Shown: piece by piece, positions 1 to 12,595 of the stretch | How positions within the stretch are numbered: the first letter of the stretch is position 1 | How the letters are laid out: each line of letters starts with the position of its first letter | Source: Erythrophleum ivorense | Lineage: Eukaryota; Streptophyta; Magnoliopsida; Fabales; Fabaceae | Direction of reading: 5' to 3' | Length of the DNA stretch: 64,000 bases | Assembly: GCA_026724425.1 (NCBI GenBank) | Contig: JAIUCV010000276.1 | Location: 496,001 to 560,000, forward strand | Made by a program: the position numbers and the translations under genes | Notes under the pieces: generated by a model | Told to the model about the DNA's origin: nothing | The model's database searches: none | What the model saw: the letters and a program-made list of their open reading frames with translations, nothing else

Positions 1-1318
1 AAATATAACTCAAGAATAGCCTTAGAAAAATTAAAAACTCTCCCCCACTACAAGAACTCTCTTTGGCTGAGACTATGGGCTTCCTTGGCCTTCTTGGAGT
101 TCTCTTAGTTTTCTTGAAGGAAGAAGCTTGTGGGGAGCATCTTAGGTGTCTTAAGAACTCATTTAAACTCTTAATTAGACCTATGAATGATCATATAAAA
201 TCAAATTTTACAAGGTGCAATTGAAACCCTAGAACTTGCATCTTAAAATCTAATAATTTTTTGATAATTCCCTTTGTATATTCTTAATCCCCACACCCTT
301 TTTTCTTAGATTCATGCTTGGTTCTACTTAAAAACCATCTCCTCCTAGGGTTTTCTCAAGTAAGGCGAAATGGTGGAGAAGGGAACCAAAGATGACAACC
401 ATAAGAAGAGAAATTACCTTATTTTCTTACTTCTTTCACTTGAATCTTGTGTTCTTTGAACTCCTCTCTTCATATTCTAATTTTTCCCTCAATTTCTCCC
501 TTAAAACGGATCTATAAACTTCATTATAATCATAGGAAATAAAGAAGAATGAAGGAGAAGAGGTTTGGAAGAGAAAGAGCATGAAAAACTATGAAAATCC
601 ATACCTTTCTACCTTGAATTTCTCCTCCTTCTCTTCCTCCTCTTGTGTGCCTCATCCCCTAAGGTTTTCTTCTAGTTTAGGGCAGAACATGTTCATGCAT
701 AATGAAGGGAGAAGAAGGGTGCATCATATATATAGGTGGGAATAAGTTATACTTTTCAAAAATTCTCATTTTGCCCTTTATTCTTGGCATTTTCGTTTCT
801 CTTTTGTTTTAGCTCCTTTTTAAGAACCGTCTTTTCTATTATAAAATTTAGGTTCCCAATTTAGTAAAATTTCTTCGGAATCACTCAAATTAGAACTAAA
901 ACCTTTTCGAACAAATTAGTTAAAGTTCAGGTCAACTGATATTAGAAAATATCCATCGGAGGGGTTTTAATTGTTCCAGGGCTTTCCATAGTTTTTAGGG
1001 CCTCTAAGAACCCCAGATAACTCAAAATTTTCATTTAAAAAGCCCTCCTATGTGAATTCTAAAATTTGCTCAAAATTACGAAAATGTCATTATGTTTTAT
1101 AAGCTTTTTGTAAGAAATTGTTTCTTCATTCTACCTCTATTTTTCTTTCTGGCTAAGACTGGGATTCTGATATTTATGAGTCTAGAATGCTTCTCAAATT
1201 TTTTGGGACCTTAACTACATTATCTTGGGAGACTTCCTTTTGTATCTAGTGAATTTCGTTCATTTACGGAGAAACCATATGTTACATTTCTCTAATTTTC
1301 GGAGAATCGGATATTACA
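1..1318 (-). mobile_element. Large-LTR family copy 1, 5' part, cut by window start
   Basis: This is an antisense LTR. Read on the minus strand it begins TGTAATATCC at 1318, the same start as the copies at 19538 and 26912. Its content lines up with 25650-26912 along most of its length, for example the stretch with 'aagaaccgtcttttctatta' near 825 against 'gagaaccgtattttccaaca' near 26459. The right edge abuts a plus-strand copy of the same family broken at the matching internal point, so this copy was probably inserted into that one. The 3' end lies outside the window. No coding sequence was found in it. Confidence 0.7.
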
Positions 1319-4300
1319 TTCTCCATTTTCTTAACCAACTCATTTTCACTCTAAAATAGAAACTGAACCAGCTAAAGGTGGTGCACCAAAAAAGGAGAAA
1401 AGGGAAAGGAAACTAAGCTTGAAAAGTGTAAGAAATTATTTCTTTTTCATGCTTCTCTTTTCATTAAAGTTCTTCTCCTTCTCTTCCTCTTTTTTCTAAT
1501 GGTTTTGGTAACTCAAATAGTGTTGTGTCATGATTGGTTTAGTATAAGAAAGGGAGGATTTGAGAGCACTCTTGAAAAGTTTGAGAAAGCTCTCTTAGAA
1601 AGCTTTGAAATAAGGTAAAAAGCCATAGCCCAACTTGCTTCTTCTTGGCTCTCCTTTACTTGAGTGTTTCGACCAGAATTAGAGCATTATGTAGGAAGTT
1701 TAATTCTGGTCTAAACTTAATAGAAAATGGGGTTTTAAAGTATAAGGAACCATATGGAAGTAATAGAACAAAAAAAAAGGGCTATAAATAACAAATTATG
1801 GAAACTAAGGTTTTGATTGCACCTAGAAATTTATGAAACTTTCTAAGGATAATTTATCTTATGTATGAGTATGTTTGAGTTTTTAAAATATATAGGAAGC
1901 TTTACAAGTGGCAAATTTCTTAGGAAAACTAAAAACTCCATGGGATCTCCACCTTGGTATGTGTCTCGACCAAGGAAAGAATTATATACCTAGGAAGAGT
2001 TTTCTTTAATTCCAAAGATAGAAATGGTCTAGATATGAATAATAGACACCAAAGAACCATTTGTTTAAATTTAGAAATCATATTTTGAAAGTAAAAAGTT
2101 TAGGTTTCTTTTTTTGCTTAAAGAAGCAACTTGATGTTTAGCTTCTTGGAATGAGGTTGTGATGACTCTAATGAGTTTAAATGGAGTCATGTGACTTAGA
2201 ATGAGTGAGAAATTGGAGCCAAGATCTTGAATTATATGAGTTGCTTCATTATGCCCTTGTATGAAACTATAAGCATGACATAAGTTAGAAGTAGTTTTTG
2301 TAGAGTTTATGTGAGATTAGAGATAGTTCCATTGATGTGTTTATATCTTATTTGATATGTCTAGGCTAAGCAAATCAAGTTTCTTCCAAGTATGCTTGTG
2401 AGGCCAAGAGAGGAAAGTGAGAAACCAAGGAAGAAAAATTGTGCTTCTTGAGAAAGGTAGCTCTCCATCCTTTCTTGTATACATTTCTTGGTTGATAAAT
2501 TGTCATTAAATGCTTGTATATATGTTGAGCCATGAAACATGCCTATAGCTATTTATTTGATGTTATGGTACCATTATATTTCTTGAATTGTAAATTGTTT
2601 GTGAGATTGCTCTTGATGGATGAGGTTATACCAAAAGTCCCTTAGATTAAGTAAGGTGAAACCAAAAGTTCCTAAAAATGGGTAAGACAATGTCAAAAGT
2701 CTCAAAAATGAGTGAGACTAAGTCAAAAGTCCTTAGAAAGTAGGTGAGACTAATCTAAAAATCTTAAATAATACGGTGAGACTTGACCAAAAGTCCCTAT
2801 AGCTTAATCTTGATATTGACATGTTTATGTGATATTGAAAACATGATTTGTTTAGGTCTTGAAAGTATCTGATGCATACTTATATTCTTTTACATGACTA
2901 TATGCCATGTATGTTTACTTGAAATGGTGAAAAGACTATTGAAATTCTTTGAATCTCACTTTCCCTCACTTTTCATCTAACTTTATTTAGGTGATGCCCA
3001 AGGAGCAAAGAATGGAGGGCAAGAAGTGTGAATTGCAATACTTTGATAATAGAATAGTTTTTTATGTAAATTAATGTCAAAGTATGTATGTATAAGTTGT
3101 CTATGAGATGTAAACCCTTAACCATATGTAAAAGCATATAGATATGTTGTATGAACCAAATTTGGAGTAAAATGAATGAGAATGTATGATTTTGACATCC
3201 TCGAGCTTTGCCATACATATGTATAAGAACAACTAGGATAGTGAATTTGAGCTCCATAATGATTTGGACTTGTTGTGATGCTTCTATATGCTACGTTTGG
3301 ACTTTTGGATGTGCTTAAATGGCCATGGTATATTTAGAAGGCCATTTGGTATCATTTTATCCCACTTTGATGCTGATTCTGGCCATAATTGTGCCCTAAA
3401 CCAAGATTGAAACTAATGGATGGGTTTTTACTTGAAATTTAGCAAGCATATAGGCCTCACTTAGATCTTTTTACAAAGTTATAGTGCACTATTTTTAGAG
3501 TTTTAGAGAATTTATTATGATTTTTCAAAATTAGCCAAATTATGCAGAAATTGTTATTATCACTATTTATCTTATCAATCTGGTTTTTGGTGTCTTTAAT
3601 AGGTCAAATGAAGTCCAATACTCATGAAATTTTATAGGCATATAGTTGGCATCACAAACTTTCCATAACCATTAAGAGCACCTAATTTAGAGCTTTGTAG
3701 AGTGAAATATAAAATTTTGAATTTTCTAGTCTGTTGTAGAACAAATCCCAAACTTGGTTATTGTTCCATTAGAATTCATAGGACAAATGATATTGCATTG
3801 ATTCAAAATTTTTACAGTAGTTAGATGATATCATGAGATTTCCAAAAAATCCACATTTATGTAATTTGGAGTTCTCTAGCTTAAGTTATGAATTTTTTAA
3901 TTTAGTGCAGAGTTTATGTGCATACTATCAATTCGGGTCCTATGAAGATTTTGCGTGTTCCTTGAGCTTAACATGCTACAATGAGTATGAACAAATTTGT
4001 TTATGATGAAAATGAATTAAGGAAAAGAAATATTGAAGTTTGGACCCTTATAGCTCAAAATAAACTGTATGAAGGCAAACTAAGTGTTGAAAACTTAAAA
4101 AAGATGTGAATTGCATAAGATGATGTATTTATGCTAACTAGTGATGCTTGACCTTAAACTCGATTTTCATGCTTCCTTTGTGATATTTCGGGTTGAACAA
4201 GTATATTAAGGATAAGTTAGCATTAAATCATGTCAATTTAAGGGCTAAAATAATATTTTATTAATAAGGTCCAAGAGCTTGTCGATAAGAACTTATATCC

Positions 4301-4399
4301 TATAATGTGAAATTTGAGACCTTGTCAACAAGGTTTCTGTCAATCAATATAAGGTCTTTTAAGAAAATAAGTTATAGCCTATGGTATAATGGTGTGACA
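1319..4399 (+). mobile_element. Large-LTR family copy 2, 5' part displaced
   Basis: Plus-strand LTR that starts abruptly inside the family sequence: its first bases match the reverse complement of about 26280-26340. It ends with GGTGTGACA at 4399, matching GGTATGACA of the copy at 16465 and GGTGTCACA of the copy at 10861. It holds the 33-base array at 2618-2803. After 4399 the sequence resumes in the middle of a third copy, so copy 2 itself sits inside copy 3. The first part of copy 2 should lie to the left of the window, beyond inserted copy 1. Confidence 0.7.
2618..2803 (+). repeat. Degenerate ~33-base tandem array inside LTR copy 2
   Basis: About six imperfect units, each with a core like CCAAAAGTCCCT followed by a spacer ending GGTGAGACTAA. 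Equivalent arrays occur at the same place in the other copies (5208-5395, 9075-9240, and in reverse at 17608-17795 and 24871-25055). It is therefore a fixed part of the LTR and not a local expansion. Confidence 0.75.
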
Positions 4400-6810
4400 A
4401 CTAGGGTTTCAATAGTTCCTTAGGAAGAGTAAAGCTTTAGAATGATAATTCAATCTATGTAAAAGTATATTGAGTCAAGAAGAAAGTAAGGAAGCTTCAT
4501 AGAAGTAAATTTTCTAAGAGAATAAAACAAAACTCCATGAAAACCTTCCTTGGGTATTGTCTTAGCCTAGTAAGACTTAGACTACCTAGGGAGAGTTTTT
4601 TTTTATTTTAAAGTTATAAATAGTCTAGATATGAATTATAAACACTGAAAAAACTTTTGGTTTGAATTTAGAAATCTTTATTTTGAAAGGTGAAAGTTTA
4701 AGATTTCATTATGCATAAAAAAGAAACTTGGTGTTAAGCTCCTTGAATTAAGTTTGTAATGACTCTAATGAAGTTAAATGAAGTCATATGACTTATATTG
4801 AGTGAGATGTTGGAGCCAAGGCATTAACTTATAAGGGTTGCTTCATTATGCCACTAAATGGAGTCATATGAAAAATTAAAGCTAAAACTAGCTTATATAA
4901 AGTTTACTTGAGCCCAAATATGGTTCCATTGATATGATTGTATCTTGTTTGATGTGTCTAGGCCAAACAAGTAAGACTCCAAGTGTTTGTGTGAGGCCAA
5001 GAAGAATAATAAAAAACTCAAGGAGAATTAAATACATCTTTGCACAAAGGTAGCTCTTCATTCATTCTTGTGTGCTTATCTTGGTTGCTTAAATGTCATG
5101 GATTGCTTATGTATGTATGCATTGTAAGATGTTCTTGTTATATTGGCTTGATGATTTTATGCAAATGTATGATATTAGAAAGCATTTGAAATTGAAATGG
5201 CTCTTAATGGATGAGATTGTGCTAAAAGTCCTTTAAATTAGGTGAGGTGAAACCAAAAGTCCCTAAATATGGGTAAGATAAGGCCAAAAGTTTCAAATGT
5301 GAGTGTGACTAAGTCAAAAGTTCTTGAAAGTATGTGAGGCTAAACTAAAAGTCCCAAGTGAGTTGGTAAGGCTGGACCAAATGTCCCTAGAGCTTGTTTT
5401 GGCCTTGATGGATCTATATAATTTTATATATATCTGATTATGCTTGATATTTGGATATTTGTTATATATACTTGATTTCCTTTAACATAAAAGTATACCA
5501 TATAAGTGTGCTTGAAAGGTAAACGAGCTATTGGTATTCATAGAATCTCACTTTTCTTCCTATTATTTCTAACCATGTCTAGGGAATTCTCAAGGAAACA
5601 AAAATGCAGAACAAAGACCATGAGATGTTATACTTTGATAATAGTTTAAGTTTTTGCATATTTTATTGCATATAAGAGGATGTATATGATTATTTTATGA
5701 TGTAAACATTTCCACAAATGTAAAGGTATGGGATTATAATATGAATCTTTTTTTTTTAATGTAAATGTGATTATAATGTAAATATTATTTTTTAATGTAA
5801 ATGTGAAAGTTTATGCAATTTGGCCATATATGTGTTATGAGATGCATGGATCTAATAGCAAGTGGAAGAGTGGATTTGAGTTGCATGATATCTAGGACAT
5901 GAAAAACCAATTATATATGCTATGTTTTACATTTGAAACGTGTCTAAGTGGTTACATGAACTAAAGTGATTCATTTTGAATCATTTGAACCCAAACTTAC
6001 ACCATATTGAACTATCTTTTACATATGAACCAAAAGTAGGACAAATGAATGAATCTTTAGATGAAATTTGGCAGGAAATTTGTGCTCATTTAGAGCTTTC
6101 TATAGAGCTAAATAACACAATTTTTAAAACTTTATGGAATTTATTATAAAATTTTAAAGCTGGCTAAAAAATATAAAAAATCTTGAGCACTATTCGATTG
6201 GCTTAGATTTAGTTTTTTATATCTTTAAGGGGCCAAATGAACTTCAATACTCATAAAATTTTATAGGTACATAGTTGGCATTATAAAATTTTCATAGCCA
6301 TCAAGTTTGCATAAAACAGAGTTATGTAGCCAAAGTTATGCATGTTCAAATTTCTTATTCTGGTTTATATCCGAATACTGTAGCAGTTACTATTTCATTG
6401 AATTTTTGTTGCCCAAATGAACTTGTTTTGACTTGAAATTTTTATATCATGTAGCATCTTGAACTTTTTCTAGACATCTAATCTACATAAATCCAAATTT
6501 TATGGATCAAGATATGATTTTTCAAAATGGAGTTGTAATATGTGAAAATGTGTAGTTATGACATATTGAAGTATATGTCTCAAGATCTAAAATTTATGAT
6601 TTTTCTTGTGATGTTTCATGCTAAAGAAACTTAGTTAATATGAACCTTGGGATTTTTATACTAAAGTTATGTAATTATACCTATTTGGAGAAATTAGGCC
6701 TTTAATGTCGGTATTATTCGCGGCTAAAAATATTAAAGATAAGAAATTGATACTATAAGCATGAGATGATATAAAATATGCGCTTTTTTTTTATGGCATG
6801 ATAGGTTCCA
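4400..6810 (+). mobile_element. Large-LTR family copy 3, 5' truncated
   Basis: Starts at ACTAGGGTTTC, which matches copy 2 near 1803 (ACTAAGGTTTT). It runs colinear with copy 2 through the 'ggaagcttc' block (4491 against 1895), the 33-base array and the 'gaatctcac' block (5544 against 2950). Its 3' end is degenerate; ATGGCATGATAGGTTCCA ending near 6810 resembles the CTATGGTATAATGGTGTGACA end of copy 2. Read with copies 1 and 2 this is the oldest layer of a nested stack. Confidence 0.6.
5208..5395 (+). repeat. ~33-base tandem array inside LTR copy 3
   Basis: About six degenerate units with the core CCAAAAGTCCCTA, alternating with GGTGAGGTGAAA-like spacers. It occupies the same relative place as the array in copy 2. 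Confidence 0.7.
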
Positions 6811-7987
6811 CCTTAGCTAAAACAAGCTAGAATTTTCAACTCGTCGTACCAGTTGACTAAAATAGCTAAGTAGTTTTACTAAACAAAAAATTAATTAATT
6901 TTTTTTGGCTAAAGTAAAAGAAGTTGGTCTTTTAAAATTTAACATGAGCATTCTTCGAATGCAATATGTTTACTTACCAACTTTTTTTAACAATTTTATT
7001 GCAATTCATACTTGCTATGTGAACAACATTTATCCTATTCAATTTTAGTGAAATCTTAGATTATAGCTATTAGCTTTAAACTCTTTAGGCAATTTCTGTT
7101 TGATATGTGAAATTAAATCAATTGACTAATTTGAATTGAGTCTATGAATTTTATCGATTCAGAAATATTGAATTTTGATGTTCTCCAATTTAATTTTCTA
7201 CTAAAGTTATCTCTTTCTAAAATCTCAAATTACTCATTCAATGATAATATATATATATATATATGTTAACTTATTTATCACTATAGATACATGCTATAAA
7301 TTTTTACTATTTAAAATATGTTGATACTTCATTTAATTGACATTATTATTTCATAATACTAATCTACAAAATTTGGTAAAAGTACACTTTGGTCTCTTAA
7401 CTTTGCCTAATATTTTATTATCATCCTTTAACTTTACTTTATTATGTTTTCATCTCTTAACTTAAAAAAAGATAACATTCAAAATTTTTTACATTAAAAA
7501 AAAAAGAGCCAACTCATCAGTTAATATGAGCTATTCTATATAATTGGTAAATTAAGTAAGCGAAATTGATTTTACTTATAATGCTATATGAGTTCATAAA
7601 ATTTGAACACAACCCACCAAAATAGTGGGTAAACTGGGTTGATATGATAAGTTTGACTTATTTTGGCAACTCTATGTTACTTAGAATATTAGGGGTATTT
7701 GTTTTTTCTCCTACTAGTTGAAGGAAAAAGAGGTGGTCTATTGTTGTCAATATCTAGTGGCCTTTTTGACAAGGTGATGAATGCTAAGAGATTCCTCAAT
7801 TTAGCTTTCTTTTACAGCTAGTGATTTTATGCTATTGCTAGCTACTATTAGCCTCCTTTAAATTATGTGGGATTGCCTAGCAACATAGGCCTTGGTATTG
7901 TGAATTGGATCACATTGAGCCTATGAAGATATTGGGCATTTAAGGCACTAATAGTAATTGCCACCTAAGTCGGCTAGCCAAGTTATG
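6811..7987. other. Intergenic AT-rich DNA, no gene seen
   Basis: No exon, pol motif or paired repeat could be supported. It contains a short (AT)n run at 7247-7264 and a stretch near 7378-7460 ('cactttggtctcttaacttt') of the kind common in dispersed plant repeats. It ends with TTATG, the left target-site duplication of the solo LTR that follows. Confidence 0.5.
7247..7264. repeat. (AT)9 microsatellite
   Basis: Uninterrupted AT dinucleotide run read directly from the sequence. Confidence 0.9.
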
Positions 7988-8101
7988 TGTAACAGCCAAG
8001 AAAAAGAAAATAGAAAAGAAATGAGAAAAGAAAAAGGAAGGAAAAGAAAAGCTGAAAATTTTTGGAAGCTGAAAATTTTCTAAGTCTGCTAGCTACAGCC
8101 T

Positions 8102-8319
8102 AGCTATAGCGAATGTACCTGCTCGCTATAGCGAGAAATGGTCTAGCTATAGCGAGACTGCCTTCTAGCTATAGCGAGAAAGCTTCTAGCTATAGCGAGT
8201 TCGGGCACCCCCATACAAAATCCAGGGAGTAGCTCGCCGTAGCGAACGCCATAGCGAAGGCAGAGTTCTGGGACCTCTTCGAGCTCGCCGTAGTGAGGGT
8301 TATGGCTCGCTATAGCGAG
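8102..8319. repeat. Cluster of TCGCTATAGCGA-type palindromes in LTR U3
   Basis: About eight copies of a GC-richer palindromic motif in otherwise AT-rich DNA. CTCGCTATAGCGAG is a perfect 14-base palindrome at 8122-8135 and again at 8306-8319. Variants TAGCTATAGCGAG lie at 8144, 8166 and 8187 (spacing 22 and 21), with CTCGCCGTAGCGAA-like forms near 8233, 8247 and 8284. The position near the LTR start suggests repeated protein-binding sites or hairpins, but no function can be read from sequence. Confidence 0.85.
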
Positions 8320-9074
8320 GGTTAGTCCGGAAAAGCGTGAAAATAGAGAATTTGACTTTTTAAACCATCCCAACTCATTCTTTCACTCTGTAACCGACTT
8401 AAGCTCACTTTAAGAGAGAGAAAAGGGCGGAGGAGAGAGAGAGAAGCTTAGGAGAGGAAGGAAGAATAAGAAAGGTAAGGAATTCCATGGCTTTTCTCTT
8501 AGTGTGTTACTCTTCTCCCCTTATCCTCTCTTCCCACGGTTTTAATAGTTAAAGTAGCTATGTTTTGAGCTTGGTTCAGAGGAGGGAGAGTGGAAAACCA
8601 CTCTTAAGGGAGGTTAGAAGTCATGTAGCCTTCTCTTCCTTGCTTTCTCTTCTTAAGAGTTGAGAGCTTGAGAGAAGAGAAATAATAGTTAATGAATTCT
8701 AGTGAGAGAAAGAACCCTAACTTGACATGCTTAGTAGGGTTCCTAGAAAGAGATCCCTAGCTTAAGAATCAAGTATTAAGGCATTAATTCCATGCTTTTG
8801 TGTGGTTAGGCTCAAGAGAAGCTCTCCCATCTAGAAGTTGTTGTGAAACCAACAAGGGAGGAGACAAGTGAAAGAGCAAGTAGGGAATAGCTAACAAGGT
8901 AGTTCTCTCCACTTTCTCTCATGCATAATTGTGTGTTTACATTGTCTTGCTTGTGTGTATGAATGATATGAGCTATGAGAAGTGTGTTAGCATGATTATG
9001 TGTTATGATTGAGATGATGTTTTAAATGATTATTGGTTTGCTTGAGGAAATGGAAAAGCCAATAACCCTATAGC

Positions 9075-9240
9075 CAAGGTGAGGATGAGCCGAAGCCCTA
9101 AGTTGGTTGAGCCAGGTCTCCCAAAAGTGAGGTTGACTCCCAAAGAGTAAGGGTGAGTCTAAGTACCTCTAAAGTATGGGAAGGCAAATCCAAAAGCCAT
9201 AAGGGAAGGGGTGAGGCCGATCCAAGTACTCAGCGAGCTC
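9075..9240 (+). repeat. Degenerate array in the solo LTR
   Basis: Repeated modules such as AGCCAAGGTGAGGATGAGCC and CCAAAAGTGAGGTTGACTCC. They are related in position and pattern to the 33-base arrays of the other large LTRs but more diverged. Confidence 0.55.
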
Positions 9241-10861
9241 TTGAATGTTATCCATGGCCATTTCATATGTTTTAAATGTTTTCATCATGTTTTATATGCT
9301 AACATGCCATACATGCATAATGAGACTTGTTGCATGCAATATATGTATGTTTGAATGAGAGTTGAACTACTGAGATTCCATGAATCTCACCCTCCCTCTC
9401 CACCATCCAACCATGCCAGGTGGCCCAAGTGAGATTAGGGATGGGAGCAACCACCACCAAGCATGAAGCTAGGGATAGAGATGAAGAAGAATGTAAAGGC
9501 TTTTTGCCATATGTTGTATATGAGAATTGTACATGAGATATGAGATGTAAATGATGTATATGATGTAGCATTTACAAATGTTGTGAGACAATGTATGTAT
9601 TAATGATAAATGTATGAGAATGAGGTTTATGATGAATGAAAGAGCATGGTTGAATGAGAAAGAATCCATGATAGCCTAGAATATATGGGTGCATAAGTGG
9701 GCATGGGATAGTGAGTTTCCCCAATATAAGTTATTAGACACTTGAGGCATGATTGATAGCTCCTAAAGATGCTTTCTCATGTGCTCAAGGAGTCATAGAA
9801 GTAGAAAACTTAAGATTGGACCCCATTAGCCACACTTTTGGCCAAGAAAGGGCCTTTTGCACATGATGTCATAGAATAGCCATATGACCTCTTCTAGCTA
9901 TGAGATTTGACATGTAGCCAGATTATGTTTAGAGGTTTCTGGGAAGCTAGAGTTCATGTCATTTAGAGGTCTATAGCATTTTCTATGATTTATCAAAGTT
10001 GACATCAGAATTTCGGAATTCAGAAAATCACTGTTCATTTGGTCAGTTTAGAAATCATGTCATCCGAGGGGCAAACGTAGTCCAATGGCTACGAAATTTT
10101 ATACATAGAAACTAGATGGTTACAGTGACTTGTAGGAACTGGAAGCACCTCATTTAGAGGTCTAGAGAGTAAGTTATGCAATTTCGAAGTTCCTGCCCAG
10201 AATCAGACACCCAACCAGACCCGAGGTACTGTTTCATTGGTTTCCGGGAAATTGGCTAGGTGAACTGATCTAGAGATATTTTTCTCCTCTAGCTAACATT
10301 CACATCTTTCCATAGAGATAGAGTTTATGAGCATTGGATTTTTGTGGAATTAGTTAGACATTTTCAAAGTCTATATCAGTAAACTGTGACAGTAAAGAAG
10401 CCCCCTCTGACCAGTGAACTATTTCGATGTCAAACGCAGAAGGAGTGAGAGATTGAGACTTCTAAGTATTTTTAGCATGAAGTAGACGTATCAAAACTTT
10501 CTAGAATGACCCAGATCATGTAGATACGATTTTTCTGTATTTAGTTATGAATTTCCAAAGTTAGCCCAGAAAAGAAGCAAAATCTGCCACTAGCGAAAAT
10601 GCATGTCTCCAATCCCTTTTTGCTTTCCATGAGTTCTAAGCATATAGTAGGGATTGAAATAAGTTTTAAAAGAGTAATTGAGCAAGAGGAATGAGAGAGA
10701 GGGCTCAACCGGTCCATGTTACTTCTAAGTGGAGCTCTACCCACACAAAATGCCATAGAGAAAGTAAGCATAAGGTGGAAAAAGTGTCTCCCTTATGAGT
10801 TCCGCATTGCCATATGGGCTAGAGGGCATGTTGGGTATGAGCTAGAGGTCAAGGTGTCACA

Positions 10862-12429
10862 TTATGGGCTAAAAGGACTTTAAAAAAATCATCTACTTAA
10901 GATTTAGCTTTAGAATTTTGGTTTTTAAAATTCAAATTTTGGATGGTCATAGCATTTTTACAATATCTCATCTCTTCTTTTGGAAAAGGATTCACTTGAT
11001 TTTTTGTTTCTTATTTTCTTGTGGCTCTTAAGATGGCTTCCCCGAGGTTCATTTTGTCACTATGTGCTCATGGCCCATTTTGCAAGATCTATATGACTAT
11101 AGAAAATATAGAGTTTTTATAGATTGAATTTAGCATTCTTTTTTTAGTTTTGTTTATCTTTATAGGAAGTTTTGCGTGCTTCCTTAGATATGGGGTCAAA
11201 TACAGTTTGGTGTATGTATGAGGATCAATAACATTATGGACTTTAATTGCTACTTTATCCCTCCATTCTTCATAAGTCCTTATTTAATACATGTTTTCAC
11301 ATCATTTTAAAGGACTTATCATGTATAAAGTCAACTCAAATTAGGATTTTATGAATAAAATTTAGTAATTTATAGTTAGGTTTGCATTTTTATGTGTAAC
11401 TATGTTCTTAAGTAGTTTTTGTTTAATCTTTGTAAACAATTTTCAATGCAATTTGATATGTTTTTGCAGGTTTAAAAATCCAAATAAATGAAGCCTTGAA
11501 ATATCAAAGCCAACCCTATAGAGAATCAAATCCAAAATTACAAAACAGAGAAATTTGATGTAGTAGATAGTTGAGCATCACCACCAAAAGAAAGGTTGGT
11601 CATAGTGCTTTAAAGTTGTGCAGTAGTACTTAGACCTGAGAGTTTGAGGCTATGACAAAACAAGAATGCTAAGAGATTTTATAAGTTAGCATAATTGATG
11701 CGACTATTTTGAATTATATTTTACCAAGCACACTAGTTATTCAAGTAATATAATAAACTTGAGTATCAAGTGTCAATCTCATGAGGATTGGTACATATAA
11801 TTTTAGACATTTTCTAATTAGGTGATATGAGTTATCTGTCACCTATTTACAATTTATGTTAGCTTAATTACACCCACCTTAGTTATGAGGAATTAAAGAC
11901 GTGTGTAAGTGTTAGCTAAATGAAAATAAAAATGAAAAGACTCAACATCTTGACAATTAAAAGACTTAAAAGGTTTGATCAAGTTGCTATAATGGATATG
12001 AACATTATGCCTTTGCTTAATATTGATGCCTTATTACTCTATGCTAGTAAGTTTTTAAAGTAATTAAATATGTCTCACAATTATCGACCTATCTTGTTAA
12101 CAAATATCCTTTAGGGCATGCCTCACAATTGCCTAAGTTCATTTTAGTTGAGCAAATTCCCTGATTTTCATAGTTGGTTCATATTATCTTGCTCTATGAC
12201 ACACTAATTTTGTGAATTTATTAAGAGCAACATACACTTAATTTCAATTTAAAATTTCTCCACAATGTTGTTGCATATGTGCATAGTCTAGATTAATTTT
12301 CTTATGACTTTTAGAGTTAGTTCAGTTCACTAATTAAGTAGTTCTTCCAGTGCTGATAATTCCTTTAGATTATTACATTAGTTGAAAACATTAGCAATGA
12401 TGTAACAAAAAACATTAGTGATAATGAAT
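10862..12429. other. AT-rich DNA, no gene seen; possible diverged repeat
   Basis: No exon or pol motif could be read. The segment from about 11728 (GCACACTAGTTATTCAAG) resembles the one starting at 42491 (GCACACTAGTCATTCAAG). Weaker matches follow in the same order, so both may belong to one old non-coding repeat family. Confidence 0.4.
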
Positions 12430-12595
12430 GTATTACCACTTTTAAGTTGCTTATCATTTAGAATTTGAAAATGAGCATCTAGAAGCTACTAGATCCTTTA
12501 GTCATACCTATATAATAAAGACTTTATGGACTTCAAGACTTAAGAGCAAAAAGAGCAAACACTTTCATAAAAAGAAAGGATTTGGCCAATATTTT

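Larger units (their letters stand above)
7988..10861 (+). mobile_element. Complete solo LTR, 2874 bases, TSD TTATG
   Basis: The LTR begins TGTAACAGCC at 7988 and ends GGTGTCACA at 10861. The five bases before it (7983-7987) and after it (10862-10866) are both TTATG, a perfect target-site duplication. TG...CA ends, a 5-base duplication and no interior region indicate a solo LTR left by recombination between two LTRs. It shares layout with the other large LTRs here: a purine-rich leader, a block of CCAAAAGTGAGGTTGA-type repeats near 9075-9240 and a 'gaatctcac' block near 9381. Its sequence is diverged enough to be a subfamily. A palindrome cluster lies 114-332 bases from its 5' end. No open frame in it looks like a gene. 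Confidence 0.88.

Noticed and set aside
8143..8373. Minus-strand open frame of 76 codons
   Set aside because: It runs through the palindrome cluster, and its Tyr-Gly/Ala-Ile-Ala-Arg repeats are only a translation of that DNA motif.
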